Shown here in pieces: positions 6,394-15,140 of a stretch of DNA of 38,765 nucleotides. Under the pieces are notes generated by a model. That model saw nothing but the letters and a program-made list of their open reading frames with translations, was not told the DNA's origin and did not search any database. Source of the DNA: JBBDWK01 sp040902885 (GTDB lineage: Bacteria > Acidobacteriota > Terriglobia > Bryobacterales > Bryobacteraceae); assembly GCA_040902885.1 (NCBI GenBank), contig JBBDWK010000023.1, forward strand, positions 1 to 38,765, given 5' to 3'. Position numbers and translations under genes: made by a program. Positions within the stretch are counted from its first letter, which is position 1, and each line of letters opens with the position of its first letter.

Positions 6394-7053
6394 ATGAAAG
6401 GACACCACACATTCGGGAAATACCTACCGGTACTCCTGATCGCCCTGATGCCGCACGTATCCTCCGCTCAGGGGCAGAGCCAGACACAAGGGAGCCGGCA
6501 GGCACAGTCAACCGAGCTCATGCAGCGCATGCAGGCCGAGTACTTCCTGAAACAGGCGGCGCACAGCAACGTGATGCAAGTGCAGATGGCGGAGATCGCC
6601 CAGCGGAAAGCAACGACCGATGCCGTGCGGCAGTATGCCAAGCGGCTGGAGACGGACCACGTCAAGGCGAACCAGCAGTTGGTGGTTCTGGCGCGCAGCT
6701 GGAACGTCACCCTGCCGATGGTCAGCCTGCAGACCCCGTCGGGCCAGAACGGTACGGAGTCCGAGCGAGCCCGCGTGGACCCCGCGGTGGACCCGGAGCA
6801 GAAGATGCAGAGACTCAAGAGCCTGAGCGGGGCCCAGTTCGAGCGCGAGTTTCTGAAGGCGCAGATTGGCCACCACATCAAAGACATCGCCCGATACGAG
6901 CAGATCGCCGGCCTTCCCGGAATCGCTCCGAGTGTGAAAGCCTACGCGCAGCAAACTCTTCCAACCCTTCGGGCACACCTGAAAGCGGCAATGGACCTCT
7001 GGGAGAGCCAAGTCATGCCCACGCAGCGCCAGCCGGGTTCGGCAACTCGCTAG
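6394..7053 (+). CDS. DUF4142-type secreted protein
   Basis: 219 residues from ATG 6394, just behind AAGGAG. Signal peptide (YLPVLLIALMPHVSSAQG). The mature part is Gln-rich and helical. It has the pattern of DUF4142, a ferritin-like four-helix domain: an F-L-K-Q-A-A first helix (YFLKQAAHSNVMQVQMAEIA), then AVRQYAKRLETDHVKANQQL, then FEREFLKAQIGHHIKDIARYE, then VKAYAQQTLPTLRAHLKAA. His residues in helices 2-4 fall where family members have conserved His. Function is unknown; these are periplasmic or exported proteins often induced by stress. It stands alone, with a hairpin after it. Confidence 0.85.
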   Translation: MKGHHTFGKYLPVLLIALMPHVSSAQGQSQTQGSRQAQSTELMQRMQAEYFLKQAAHSNVMQVQMAEIAQRKATTDAVRQYAKRLETDHVKANQQLVVLARSWNVTLPMVSLQTPSGQNGTESERARVDPAVDPEQKMQRLKSLSGAQFEREFLKAQIGHHIKDIARYEQIAGLPGIAPSVKAYAQQTLPTLRAHLKAAMDLWESQVMPTQRQPGSATR

Positions 7054-7072
7054 AACCAATTTTTGGTGGCAG

Positions 7073-7098
7073 AAAGCGCCGGCGCAAGCCGGCGCTTT
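7073..7098 (+). terminator. hairpin, possible terminator of the DUF4142 gene
   Basis: A perfect 11-bp stem (AAAGCGCCGGC / GCCGGCGCTTT) with a GCAA loop begins 19 bases after the stop. No real U-run follows, so termination may be partial or depend on the A/U pairs at the stem base. Confidence 0.6.
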
Positions 7099-7109
7099 CG
7101 GTGACTTTC

Positions 7110-7439
7110 ATGAGATACCGAGTCACGTTTCGCAAAAGATTTAATAAAGACGGAGAGCCTGCCGACTTCCCCAGCGCCCGCGTCGATCTGCCGGGCGGGG
7201 TGGTTCAGGACGCCGAACTGATCGAGATACTTCCGCCGGCCAGCATCCACGCGGCGGAGGACATCAACGCGGGTTCGGGGTCCCAGAGCAGCGAGGACAA
7301 CGGGTTTCTGGCGTTCGGGACGGAGACCTGGGTCTACGACGTGGCGGACGGCCGCGAGGACGATTTCAAGAATGCCGTGTTGAACACCGAGCTGGCGCTG
7401 GACATCGAGGAGGTTCCGGACGAATCGCCGACCACGTGA
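7110..7439 (+). CDS. small acidic protein of unknown function
   Basis: 109 residues from ATG 7110. The N-terminus is MRYRVTFRKRFNKDGEPADF, with a beta-strand-like pattern, and the second half is very acidic (DGREDDFKNAVL...DIEEVPDES). The FRKRFNK / FLAFGTETWVYDV blocks look like a compact alpha-beta domain. No signal peptide, no Cys. It starts inside or just after the hairpin that follows the DUF4142 gene and converges with the beta-propeller operon, 11 bases from its stop. I do not recognise a family. Confidence 0.7.
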   Translation: MRYRVTFRKRFNKDGEPADFPSARVDLPGGVVQDAELIEILPPASIHAAEDINAGSGSQSSEDNGFLAFGTETWVYDVADGREDDFKNAVLNTELALDIEEVPDESPTT

Positions 7440-7450
7440 CCGGCGCCAAG

Positions 7451-8557
7451 TTACGATCCGAAGCAGTAAAGCCGGCCGTCCTGCGCGCCGACCACGATCC
7501 GGCCCCCGGCAATCGCGGGCGATGCTGAAATGCCCGCTCCTGCGTTGAACTCCCACAACTTCGCGCCGTCCTTCAAATTCAGAACGTAGAAGCGGCCGTC
7601 ATTGGATCCCACGAACACGCGATCGCCGGCCACGGCGGGCGAAGAATCCACTTTGGCGCGCGTCACGAAGGTCCACAGCGCTTTCCCCGTGGAGGCGTTG
7701 AGGCAGTGCACCATCTTGTCGCGCCCGCCCACCACGATTTTGTCTCCCACGATTGCGGCCGAAGAGTAGAAGGGAAATTTGCGCTGCGGGTGCTCGTATT
7801 TCCAGGCGATCTTGCGCCCGCGGAGATCCACGCCCAGCACTTCGTTATTGAACGTCCCAAAATAGGCCGAGCCGCCCGACAGCGCCGGAGAGGCCCCGGT
7901 ATACGCGCCCGCCGGAATCTGGAACATCTCTTTGCCGTCGGATATGCGGATGACGCGGAACTGGCCGTCGCAGCCCGAGGCATACGTCATGCCGTCCAGC
8001 ACGCCGGGCGTGCCGTGAACGGGACCTTCCGTTTGTACCTGCCAGACTACCGCGCCCGTTCGCGCATTCAGGCAATACAGGTTCTGATCGTAGGAGCCAA
8101 TCAGGACGCGGTCGCCGGCCACCACCGGAGAAGCCTTGATCTCAGTGGCTGTCTTGTGGGTCCAAAGTCCCTTGCCGCTGCGCGCGTCGACCGCGTGCAC
8201 CACGCCTTCGAGATCGCCGACGTAGACCACTCCGCCGGCCACCGCGGGCGAAGACTCTCCCACACCCAGCGTCCCCGAAACTTGGTACTTCCAGCGCGTT
8301 TTGCCATCGGAGAGATTGAGCGCCAGCAGATCGCCGGAGCCGGTGCCGACATAGACCACTCCGTCCACGATGGCCGGGGACGACTCGATGACCTCGCCCG
8401 CCTGCACGCTCCACAGCACTTTGAGGTTTCGCGGCACCTCCGAAGCGGAAACGCCGGAGAGCTGGGGATTGCCGCGGAATTGCGGCCAGGCATCCGGGGG
8501 AGCGGACTGCGGCGAGAGGAGCCCGCCGAAAAGCAGAAGAAGCGTCAGAACGCGCAT
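7451..8557 (-). CDS. PQQ-like beta-propeller repeat protein
   Basis: 368 residues with an N-terminal signal (VLTLLLLFGGLLSPQSA). It then opens with AWPQFRGNPQLSG, the usual start of quinoprotein-like propellers. At least seven repeats follow, of the kind 'SSPAV.DGVVYVGT.DG.L.ALN..DGK..W.Y' (for example ESSPAIVDGVVYVGTGSGDL and SSPAVAGDRVFVGSNDGRF). This is a BamB/PQQ-type propeller. No haem motif and no catalytic Asp/Glu cluster of true PQQ dehydrogenases is evident, so a scaffold or substrate-binding role is as likely as enzymatic activity. The start overlaps the end of the alcohol dehydrogenase gene by 13 bases. Confidence 0.88.
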   Translation of the reverse strand: MRVLTLLLLFGGLLSPQSAPPDAWPQFRGNPQLSGVSASEVPRNLKVLWSVQAGEVIESSPAIVDGVVYVGTGSGDLLALNLSDGKTRWKYQVSGTLGVGESSPAVAGGVVYVGDLEGVVHAVDARSGKGLWTHKTATEIKASPVVAGDRVLIGSYDQNLYCLNARTGAVVWQVQTEGPVHGTPGVLDGMTYASGCDGQFRVIRISDGKEMFQIPAGAYTGASPALSGGSAYFGTFNNEVLGVDLRGRKIAWKYEHPQRKFPFYSSAAIVGDKIVVGGRDKMVHCLNASTGKALWTFVTRAKVDSSPAVAGDRVFVGSNDGRFYVLNLKDGAKLWEFNAGAGISASPAIAGGRIVVGAQDGRLYCFGS

Positions 8558-9648
8558 TGGTAAATCTCCAGCGCCCCGGCAGCATCGAAAGGCCGGGGGT
8601 TAAAGCGGCCGGTCCATTGCGTCGCGGCATCGGCTGCGAGCTGCGGCAGATCGCTCCGCTGCGTTCCCAGCCCGCGGAGGCCGCCAGGCAGGCCGCCCGC
8701 GCTGGCAAGGTCGCGCAGCCGCGCGGCCAAGTCCGGCCCCAGCGTGCGGTAGCGCTCGCCCACGACTTCCTCATTCCACCGTACTACGTGCTCGAGCAGA
8801 ACCGCTATGGCGGCGCCGTGCTCCGTGCCATAACGCGCGGTGAGCGGGTTCGCGCAGGCGTGAGCCGCGCCCAGCATTGAGTTCTCGATGGCCAGACCCG
8901 CGAAATGAGCGCCGATCTGCATGGCGCCGCGCGCTTCGATGTCCTCGGGTTGGGCCATGACCTTCGTGTAATTCACTTCCAGCAGGCGCCACGCTTCCCG
9001 GGAAAAGCACTCCGAGAGCGGGTTGCGGCGGGTGCTGACCCAGGTTTCCACAGCGTGCGAGATGGCGTCGTATCCGGCTGTTGCCGCGACGAATTGCGGC
9101 TGCGAGACGGTCAATTCAGGATCGAGGATCACCGTCCGGAAGGCCGCCTTCGTGTCGCCGCAGGCCATTTTGACATGCGTCGCGACGTCCGAGATCAGCG
9201 CATAGCATTGGGCTTCGCTGCCGGTTCCGGCAGTGGTGGGGATGCCGATAGCGGGCAGCATAGGGCGCGAGGCTTTGCCGTAGCCCCAATAATCCTGTAT
9301 GCGTCCCCCGTTGGTGAGCAGAAAGTTGATGGCTTTGGCGCAGTCCATGGAACTGCCGCCTCCGAGGCCGACGATGGAGTCGATGGCCAGGTCCGCCGCA
9401 AAGCGCCGGCCGTTCTCCACCATGTCGCTATCGGGATTGGCGGCGAATTCGTGGAAGGCGAAGACCTCGATGTTGGCGTCGTTCAGCAGGCGTGCGGCGC
9501 GGCGCGCATAACCCGCCGCGACGAGCCCGGAATCGCAGACCAGCAGCGTGCGTTGAAAGTTGAGATCGCGCGCGAGCGCACCCAGCTCGGAGAGCTTGCC
9601 GGGTCCGAACACCGCGCGCGTGCGCGACTGGAAGTCGAAGGATTGCAT
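8545..9648 (-). CDS. iron-containing alcohol dehydrogenase (type III)
   Basis: 367 residues. The N-terminal Rossmann-like part shows the NAD-binding GGGSSMDCAKAI and PTTAGTGSEA. Metal-ligand positions are all present: Asp and His in GYDAISHAVE, His in GAAHACANPL and His in YGTEHGAA. The family oxidises or reduces primary alcohols, aldehydes or diols with NAD(P), in the cytoplasm. No signal peptide is seen. It sits third in an operon of exported beta-propeller proteins, which is unusual company. Gaps are 13 bases upstream and a 13-base overlap downstream. The natural substrate cannot be read from the sequence. Confidence 0.92.
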   Translation of the reverse strand: MQSFDFQSRTRAVFGPGKLSELGALARDLNFQRTLLVCDSGLVAAGYARRAARLLNDANIEVFAFHEFAANPDSDMVENGRRFAADLAIDSIVGLGGGSSMDCAKAINFLLTNGGRIQDYWGYGKASRPMLPAIGIPTTAGTGSEAQCYALISDVATHVKMACGDTKAAFRTVILDPELTVSQPQFVAATAGYDAISHAVETWVSTRRNPLSECFSREAWRLLEVNYTKVMAQPEDIEARGAMQIGAHFAGLAIENSMLGAAHACANPLTARYGTEHGAAIAVLLEHVVRWNEEVVGERYRTLGPDLAARLRDLASAGGLPGGLRGLGTQRSDLPQLAADAATQWTGRFNPRPFDAAGALEIYQCAF

Positions 9649-9661
9649 CGACGCCGATGCG

Positions 9662-11122
9662 CTACTTCTTTTCCGAAATGGCGTAGAGCTGGTTTCGGTT
9701 GGCGATGAACAGCGTGCCGTTGGCCGGCACCACGGAGCAGTATATCGAGCTGCCCATGTTCATTTCGCCGAGCAGCTTCTTCTCCTTGCCGGCCTGCAGA
9801 ACCACCACGTCGCCGTCTTCGTCGCCGAGATAGACTTTACCGTCGATGACGATCGGCGATCCCCAGACGGCCGCCAGCATGTCGTACACCCAATATGGCT
9901 TCCCGGTCTTGGCATCCACGCAGTGCAGGAAGCCGCTGAAATCGGAATAGTAGACCAGACCTTCATGGACCGCCGCGGTTGAGATGGAGCGCCGGATCTT
10001 ATCGTAGTGCCAGACCAGGCCGCTCTTTGTGATGTCGCCGCGTTTGGTGGGGTCGATGCAATAAAGGTGGCCAATGCCTTCGCCGTGCTCGGGGTCTTGC
10101 CCGTTGGCGACGTAGACCAGCCCTTCGTGGATCACCGGAGTGGCAATCAACTCGTTGCGCGTCTTAGGCCACACGGAATCCTTGGGATTGGTGTCGAACT
10201 CCCAGAGTTTCTCGCCGGTCTGCGCGTTGTACCCGCGCACCCAGCCGTCGCCCTCGCCGATCATCACCTGATCGACGCCGCCAACTTTAGCGACCGCCGG
10301 AGAGGACCATTGGCCGTGCAGAACCTTCTCGCCGACCGAATTGTGCTCCCAGACCAGTTTCCCGGTCTTCTTATCCAGTGCGATGATGGACGGCGCGCGC
10401 GGGGAAGGCACATTGACGTGCGTCTCGTCTTGTCCGTTGGAGGTGCTCACATAGATCAGGTCGCCGAGGGAAACGGGCGCCGAGTTGGACATGTTGTGCG
10501 GGAATGCGCCCACCTCCTCCATCATGTCGAACTTCCACAGGATGTCGGCGTCCTTCTCGCCTTTCAGCGTTTCCTCGGTGAAGGGGCCGTTGTTCTTGCC
10601 GTCGATGAAGCCGTTCACGTCGAGCGCGATCACTTCGCCCCGGTTGGAGACGTAATAGAGAACGTCGCCTTCCACCAATGGCGAAGAGCAGACGCCCTGA
10701 TACGGCCAGTCGTTGACGCGTCCGGAAGCCAGCTTCTCGTGTGTCGCCTGCCAGAGGAACTCGCCGTCGGTCTCCCGGAACGCCATGAGGACGCCGCGGT
10801 CGCCGCCCTGCTTGGGGTCCTTTAGCGCTTCGTTGTTGGTGCCCACGAAGACTTTGCCTCCGGCCACAACCGGGTTGCCGTAGGTTTGCGACCCAAGGGC
10901 GGCCATCCAGCGGACGTTCTTCTTCGTGGCGACGTCCCAGCTAATAGGGGCGCCCTTCATGTTGGAAACCATGTTGCGGTCGGACGTGCCGCCCCACATG
11001 GGCCAGTCGCCCGTGCCGGTTGGGGAAGAGGCGGAGGCCTGCGGCGTAATCCGGAGCCCGGCTGGCGGACTCACAAGCGCCGCGACTACTAGCAGCCTGA
11101 GGGCGAACGTTTGAGTGCTCAT
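9662..11122 (-). CDS. secreted PQQ-like beta-propeller protein
   Basis: 486 residues, ATG overlapping the stop of the upstream gene (ATGA, 11119-11122). N-terminal signal (ALRLLVVAALVSPPAG), then DWPMWGGTSDRNMVS, the typical entry motif of quinoprotein-like propellers. Repeats such as SSPLVEGDVLYYVSNRGEV, SPIVIDGKVYLGDEDGDV and TPVIHEGLVYVANG follow. Loops are longer than in the 368-residue paralogue. Planctomycetes and Acidobacteria have many such exported proteins with no assigned role. No CxxCH. Confidence 0.88.
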   Translation of the reverse strand: MSTQTFALRLLVVAALVSPPAGLRITPQASASSPTGTGDWPMWGGTSDRNMVSNMKGAPISWDVATKKNVRWMAALGSQTYGNPVVAGGKVFVGTNNEALKDPKQGGDRGVLMAFRETDGEFLWQATHEKLASGRVNDWPYQGVCSSPLVEGDVLYYVSNRGEVIALDVNGFIDGKNNGPFTEETLKGEKDADILWKFDMMEEVGAFPHNMSNSAPVSLGDLIYVSTSNGQDETHVNVPSPRAPSIIALDKKTGKLVWEHNSVGEKVLHGQWSSPAVAKVGGVDQVMIGEGDGWVRGYNAQTGEKLWEFDTNPKDSVWPKTRNELIATPVIHEGLVYVANGQDPEHGEGIGHLYCIDPTKRGDITKSGLVWHYDKIRRSISTAAVHEGLVYYSDFSGFLHCVDAKTGKPYWVYDMLAAVWGSPIVIDGKVYLGDEDGDVVVLQAGKEKKLLGEMNMGSSIYCSVVPANGTLFIANRNQLYAISEKK

Positions 11123-13284
11123 TGATTCGGGGTTACTTTCAGGTTGTCGATATAAACTTCAAAGGGCGCGTCGGCGTAGACTCCGGGGCTGCCCTGCAAG
11201 TTGGGAATGGGGTCGACGCGCTCGATGGTCCAGGCGCCCGGTTCGGCTTCCGCCGCGGGCCAGACCTTTCCGCGCGCCGCTACTTTGCCGCCCGGCGCCG
11301 GTTCCACTCGCAGCTTCATGCGATACCAGGTATTCGCCTTCCACGGATATTTGACGGTCGCCGTCCGTGAAGTTTCGGGCTGCCACGGTTGCAGCTCCAG
11401 GCGCTGATGGTTTCCGAACAGGATGAGCGCGTAACGCTGCGCCACCACGCCGGCGTCTCCCATCTGCCGGCGCTTCTCGGTGGCCAGCACATCGGCCTCC
11501 ACGGTGTAATTGGAGAGATCGCTGGGCCCGAGGTAAACGCGGGCGCGCCGGGTAAAGGGATTGTCGGAGAGCTTGACCAGCACCTTGTTCCCTTCCACCT
11601 CGCGCACGACGCTTTTGCCGGTTGCGTTAATCCAATGCGAGGGTACGGTGTCAGGCGGAACCGAATCGAAATTCTCGCTCCACGGCAGGGGCGGGATTAC
11701 ACGCACGCGCGCCATGCCCGTAGCGCCATCCACGGTAGCTTTCACCAATCCGGCTTGGCCCGCCTTGCCGGCGGCGGTATACCGGCCGTCCGCGCTTACG
11801 GCGCCCTGTAGTTTCTCGACGGCCCAGGCCGCTTTGGTCTCGCGGAGGAAGCGCCCCTTGTCGTCGAAGAGGCGGGCGCGGAAAGAAACGTTGTCGCCCG
11901 GCTTCAGCGTCAGCTCGGTGGGCACCACCTGAACGTGCGCGACAGCGGCGTTGGCCGGCGGGGGATCGGGCATTCGCTCGGCGGGCAGCGGAGGCGCGGG
12001 GTTCTTTTTCCCAATGCAGTAGAGAGCGCTATCCGAGACGACATAGATGCGTCCATCCGAGATGGCCACGGAGGCGGTGATGGCCTCCGGCGTGGCCTCC
12101 GAGCCCAGCAACTGCTCATGGAGAATTTCACATCGGTCCGCCCGGGGGCGCAGGATGTAGAACTTGCCGTTCTCCGAGCCGGCGTAGAGCTTGCCATCGG
12201 CAAGAACCGGCGAGGCTTTCTGAACGACGCCCAGGTTTAGCTGCCAGAGCCGCTTGCCGCTGACCACATCGAACGCATAAAGATTGGCTCCATTATCGAT
12301 CTGATATAGACGGTCGCCGTCGATAACGGGTGAGGAGAAGCCCCCTTGGAAGCCGGTGATCCTCCATTTAATCTGTTCTTTGCCGATCTCACCCTTGGCT
12401 GTCGCATCAATGGCCGCCAGCAGGCCCATCTCGCTGGTGTCGAGATTTTCCTCGCTGTGGCTGACGATGGCGGTTGTGCCGTTCAGCGCGATGCCGGTGT
12501 TGACGCCGCGCTTGCTGATCGTGTATCTCCACACGGACTCGCCTGTCTGGGCCTTCAAGGCGTGAACCGTGCCGTCGCCGCCGCCGGCGATGATCATCCG
12601 CATGCCATCAATCACGCTGGCGATCGGCGGCGAGTAGGTGGTATCGAAAGGCCGTGCGCCGGGCGCGCCGACCCACTGGGTCTCGCCGGTCTTCTTGTCA
12701 AACGCCATGAAGCGGTGTGCGGCGCGGGCCTGGTTTCCCCATCCTGCATTCACGCCGCTGATGATGACCAGATCGCCTTCAATGATCGGCGATACCGTGC
12801 GCCCCCCATGCGTGGTGACAAGGCCGAAGTCCTCGGAAAGCGAGCGCTCCCAGAGCGGCTTGCCTTCTTTGGTGAGTCCGAGGAGCGAACCGCCCACGGT
12901 GTAGATGTAAATATTGCCCGTCTTGGGGTCGGCTACGGGCGAAGCCCAGCCGACGCGGTGCGGCGGAACGTCGCTCAGATAGATGTTGACCTTGTGCTCC
13001 CACAGCAGCTTGCCGGTATCGGCGTTGAAGCACATGACGCGTTCCTGCAGGGTCTCGCCCGTGCCGGAAATACTCTGAAGGAAGACGCGGTCGCCGAGAA
13101 CGATGGGCGTCGAACGTCCTCCATAGGGCGCCTTCCACACCAGCGACCAATTGGTGGGAAGGTTCTTTTCATGCGAGACGCCGTCCCGGCGCGGGCCGCG
13201 CCAATCTGTCCAGTCGCCTCTTCCAGATCCGGGAACCAGAAGAAAAACGAGAAGCAGGAGCGCGCTGATATTGGCAGACTTCAC
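11119..13284 (-). CDS. secreted beta-propeller protein with Ig-like and laminin-G-like C-terminal domains
   Basis: 721 residues if GTG 13284 is the start. A TTG further up, at 13323, coincides with the -35 box of a good promoter, so it is rejected. Signal peptide (ISALLLLVFLLVPGSGRG), then WTDWRGPRRDGVS and a quinoprotein-like propeller to about residue 420. A Pro-rich linker follows, then an Ig-like 'bacterial' domain (VQVVPTELTLKPGDNVSF...AVSADGRYTA), then a concanavalin/laminin-G-like jelly roll (PLPWSENFDSV...YTVEADVLA...FEVYIDNLKV). The last module usually binds polysaccharide or mediates adhesion. It is the first gene of the four-gene operon. Confidence 0.85.
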   Translation of the reverse strand: MKSANISALLLLVFLLVPGSGRGDWTDWRGPRRDGVSHEKNLPTNWSLVWKAPYGGRSTPIVLGDRVFLQSISGTGETLQERVMCFNADTGKLLWEHKVNIYLSDVPPHRVGWASPVADPKTGNIYIYTVGGSLLGLTKEGKPLWERSLSEDFGLVTTHGGRTVSPIIEGDLVIISGVNAGWGNQARAAHRFMAFDKKTGETQWVGAPGARPFDTTYSPPIASVIDGMRMIIAGGGDGTVHALKAQTGESVWRYTISKRGVNTGIALNGTTAIVSHSEENLDTSEMGLLAAIDATAKGEIGKEQIKWRITGFQGGFSSPVIDGDRLYQIDNGANLYAFDVVSGKRLWQLNLGVVQKASPVLADGKLYAGSENGKFYILRPRADRCEILHEQLLGSEATPEAITASVAISDGRIYVVSDSALYCIGKKNPAPPLPAERMPDPPPANAAVAHVQVVPTELTLKPGDNVSFRARLFDDKGRFLRETKAAWAVEKLQGAVSADGRYTAAGKAGQAGLVKATVDGATGMARVRVIPPLPWSENFDSVPPDTVPSHWINATGKSVVREVEGNKVLVKLSDNPFTRRARVYLGPSDLSNYTVEADVLATEKRRQMGDAGVVAQRYALILFGNHQRLELQPWQPETSRTATVKYPWKANTWYRMKLRVEPAPGGKVAARGKVWPAAEAEPGAWTIERVDPIPNLQGSPGVYADAPFEVYIDNLKVTPNQ

Positions 13285-13295
13285 GATGACCCCAA

Positions 13296-13323
13296 GATAT
13301 AATCTGGCGTGGATGGGAGTCAA
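13296..13323 (-). promoter_or_regulatory. sigma70-type promoter of the beta-propeller operon
   Basis: On the minus strand TTGACT (13323-13318), 16 bases of spacer, then TATATC (13301-13296). The predicted start of transcription, near 13289, is only about five bases before the GTG start codon, so the message would be nearly leaderless. Confidence 0.6.
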
Positions 13324-13333
13324 CCCAAGTCTT

Positions 13334-13364
13334 CACCGCCGAGACGCCGAGGCGCGGAGAAAAC
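13334..13364 (+). repeat. dispersed ~31-bp intergenic repeat, copy 1
   Basis: Starts CACCGCCGAGACGCCGAGGC, continues GCGGAGAAAAC. It shares its first 17 bases with copies at 20883, 24491 (inverted) and 30294. Its CCGCCGAGACGC (13336-13347) can also pair with a degenerate inverted partner at 13383-13397, giving a hairpin between the two divergent promoters. Confidence 0.85.
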
Positions 13365-13430
13365 CTATCCCCAATGCGTTTTGCGTCTCGCTGGCGGCTC
13401 GGTACTGAAATGCACTGCCCTCGGGTGTTG

Positions 13431-13436
13431 TATGAT
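13431..13436 (+). promoter_or_regulatory. -10 box of a probably leaderless promoter
   Basis: TATGAT ends eight bases before ATG 13445 and no Shine-Dalgarno sequence precedes that ATG. A transcript starting seven or eight bases after the box would begin at or next to the start codon. No convincing -35 box is seen. Confidence 0.5.
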
Positions 13437-13444
13437 CTGTGCCT

Positions 13445-14689
13445 ATGAGACAGATCACTCGCCGGGACCTTCTGCAATCCGTGCCCGCACTCGCCGCCGG
13501 CTCCTTTCTTACCCGCTATCGCGCCATGGCCGCTCCTGAAAAGGGGCGCGTCAAGATAACGGATATCAAGACGATGGTGATGCAGGGGCCGCGTACCTAC
13601 ACGCTGGTCAAGGTGGAGAGCGATGCCGGCCTCTTCGGTTTCGCCGAGGCGTATGGCAACCCCGGCGTGGGAGTCGAGGAGCAAGTCCACGCGCTGAAAG
13701 ATCTTTTGATCGGCAAAGACCCTCTTGGGATCGATGTGATCTACACCGGCCTTGGCCGGCACACGGACGGTTCGGCGCACTCTTTCATGCGCGGGGTCAG
13801 CGGCATCGAGATGGCGTTATGGGATCTCGCGGGCAGAATACTCGGCGTGCCTGCCACAACGCTTCTGGGAGGCGCCTTCCGCCAGCGCGTCCGGGTGTAC
13901 GATCACGCCGCGCCGCGCAATATGCTGGACCCGAAGTCCTGCCAGGAGTGGGCGCAGCGGGTGAAGTCCGATCCTAGCGGCTTTAACTGCCACAAATTCA
14001 GCTTCCCGCATACCGACCCCAAGTCGGACCTGGCGCGCGATCTCGCCAACCGCGTACTCACCACGACCGAGCTGCGCAACATACGGAAGGGCTTTGAGAA
14101 TTGCCGCGAGGCCATTGGCTGGGATCACGACATCATGGTCCACTGTCATTGGGAGTATGACGTACGGACATCCATCCAGATCGCCGAAGCCATCGAGCCC
14201 ATCAAGCCGGTATGGCTCGAAGACCCCTTGCCCGTGGACTATTCGGAAAGCTGGAAGCGCCTCACCGAGAGCACCAGCGTTCCTATCTGCATGGGAGAAA
14301 ATCTGACGCGCCGGCAGGGCTTCCGGGAGTTCATCGTCAACAGCGCCTGCGATATCCTGCACCCCGATCTGCGCAACACCGGAGGTTTTCTGGAGACCAA
14401 GCGCATCGCCGACATGGCCGAGGTCTGGGGCCTCCCCATGGCCACGCATAACACCGGCAGCCTCATCAACACCATGGCGACCATCCAGTGGGGCGCCGCC
14501 ATTCGGGACTTCATGTGCTGCGAGACGGTCACCGGAAAAGGCGACTGGATGGACCAGGTCATCCTCCAGGACGGCCCGCCCATTCGCGGCGGCTACATCG
14601 CGCTGCCCAACAAACCCGGCCTGGGCATGGAACTCAATCCCGACGTGGTGAAGGCTCATCTGGCCTCCGGCGAAGTCTGGTGGGGATGA
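13445..14689 (+). CDS. Tat-exported mandelate racemase/muconate lactonizing-type enzyme (enolase superfamily)
   Basis: 414 residues. ATG 13445 starts a twin-arginine signal (MRQITRRDLLQSV...AAGSF). The N-terminal capping domain spans about residues 35-150 and the (beta/alpha)8 barrel follows. Barrel-strand residues seen: KFSF at strand 2, IMVHCHWEYD at strand 3, VWLEDPLP (Glu259), CMGENLT (Glu285) and ATHNTGS (His335). It resembles the sugar-acid dehydratase branch, but the first metal ligand, normally Asp in D-x-H, is His233 here (H-C-H). Family members abstract a proton alpha to a carboxylate using Mg. Substrate unknown. Export of such an enzyme is unusual outside this phylum and the Planctomycetes. 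Confidence 0.87.
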   Translation: MRQITRRDLLQSVPALAAGSFLTRYRAMAAPEKGRVKITDIKTMVMQGPRTYTLVKVESDAGLFGFAEAYGNPGVGVEEQVHALKDLLIGKDPLGIDVIYTGLGRHTDGSAHSFMRGVSGIEMALWDLAGRILGVPATTLLGGAFRQRVRVYDHAAPRNMLDPKSCQEWAQRVKSDPSGFNCHKFSFPHTDPKSDLARDLANRVLTTTELRNIRKGFENCREAIGWDHDIMVHCHWEYDVRTSIQIAEAIEPIKPVWLEDPLPVDYSESWKRLTESTSVPICMGENLTRRQGFREFIVNSACDILHPDLRNTGGFLETKRIADMAEVWGLPMATHNTGSLINTMATIQWGAAIRDFMCCETVTGKGDWMDQVILQDGPPIRGGYIALPNKPGLGMELNPDVVKAHLASGEVWWG

Positions 14690-14690
14690 T

Positions 14691-15119
14691 TTGCTGAACC
14701 GGCTCGTGCCGTGGCGCATCTTCTTGATCGCCTTCCTGATCCATTTGGTATGGGAGGTGGCGCAGATGCCGCTCTTCAAAGATTCCGAGCTAACTCTGGT
14801 GAACGTATATTATTGCGTGTTCGCGGCGGTTTGCGATGCCGCCTATGTTCTCGCGTTGTATTGGATCATTGCGAAAGCCACTCATGACAGGGCCTGGATC
14901 TACCGGCTCACGGGACCGAGGGTCGTCGCGGTCCTTGCAGCAGGGTTTGTATGCGCGGCCTTTGTGGAGTGGTTTGCCCTATCGACCGGCATGTGGAGTT
15001 ATAACCAGCGCATGCCCGTGCTGCCCGTCCTTGGAGTGGGCATTTCGCCCCTCATTCAACTGATGTTTCTGACCCTTGCCACCTACTGGCTCTCCGCGCG
15101 GCTGGCCGGTAGATCATAG
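14691..15119 (+). CDS. small four-helix membrane protein, unknown
   Basis: 142 residues from TTG 14691, one base after the preceding stop; an in-frame GTG at 14706 is the alternative. Four predicted transmembrane segments: FLIAFLIHLVWEVAQM, YYCVFAAVCDAAYVLALYW, VVAVLAAGFVCAAFVEWF and LIQLMFLTLATYWLS. Conserved-looking polar residues lie inside them (His-Trp-Glu in the first, Asp in the second, Glu-Trp in the third), which hints at a bound ligand or enzyme rather than a simple anchor. It is probably co-transcribed with the enolase-superfamily gene. I do not recognise the family. Confidence 0.75.
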   Translation: MLNRLVPWRIFLIAFLIHLVWEVAQMPLFKDSELTLVNVYYCVFAAVCDAAYVLALYWIIAKATHDRAWIYRLTGPRVVAVLAAGFVCAAFVEWFALSTGMWSYNQRMPVLPVLGVGISPLIQLMFLTLATYWLSARLAGRS

Positions 15120-15140
15120 AAAGCGACTCTCACACCCCGA

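Noticed and set aside
6261..7439. A 392-codon plus-strand frame spanning the DUF4142 gene
   Set aside because: Only its last 109 codons (from 7110) look like protein; the rest is an out-of-frame reading of the DUF4142 gene.
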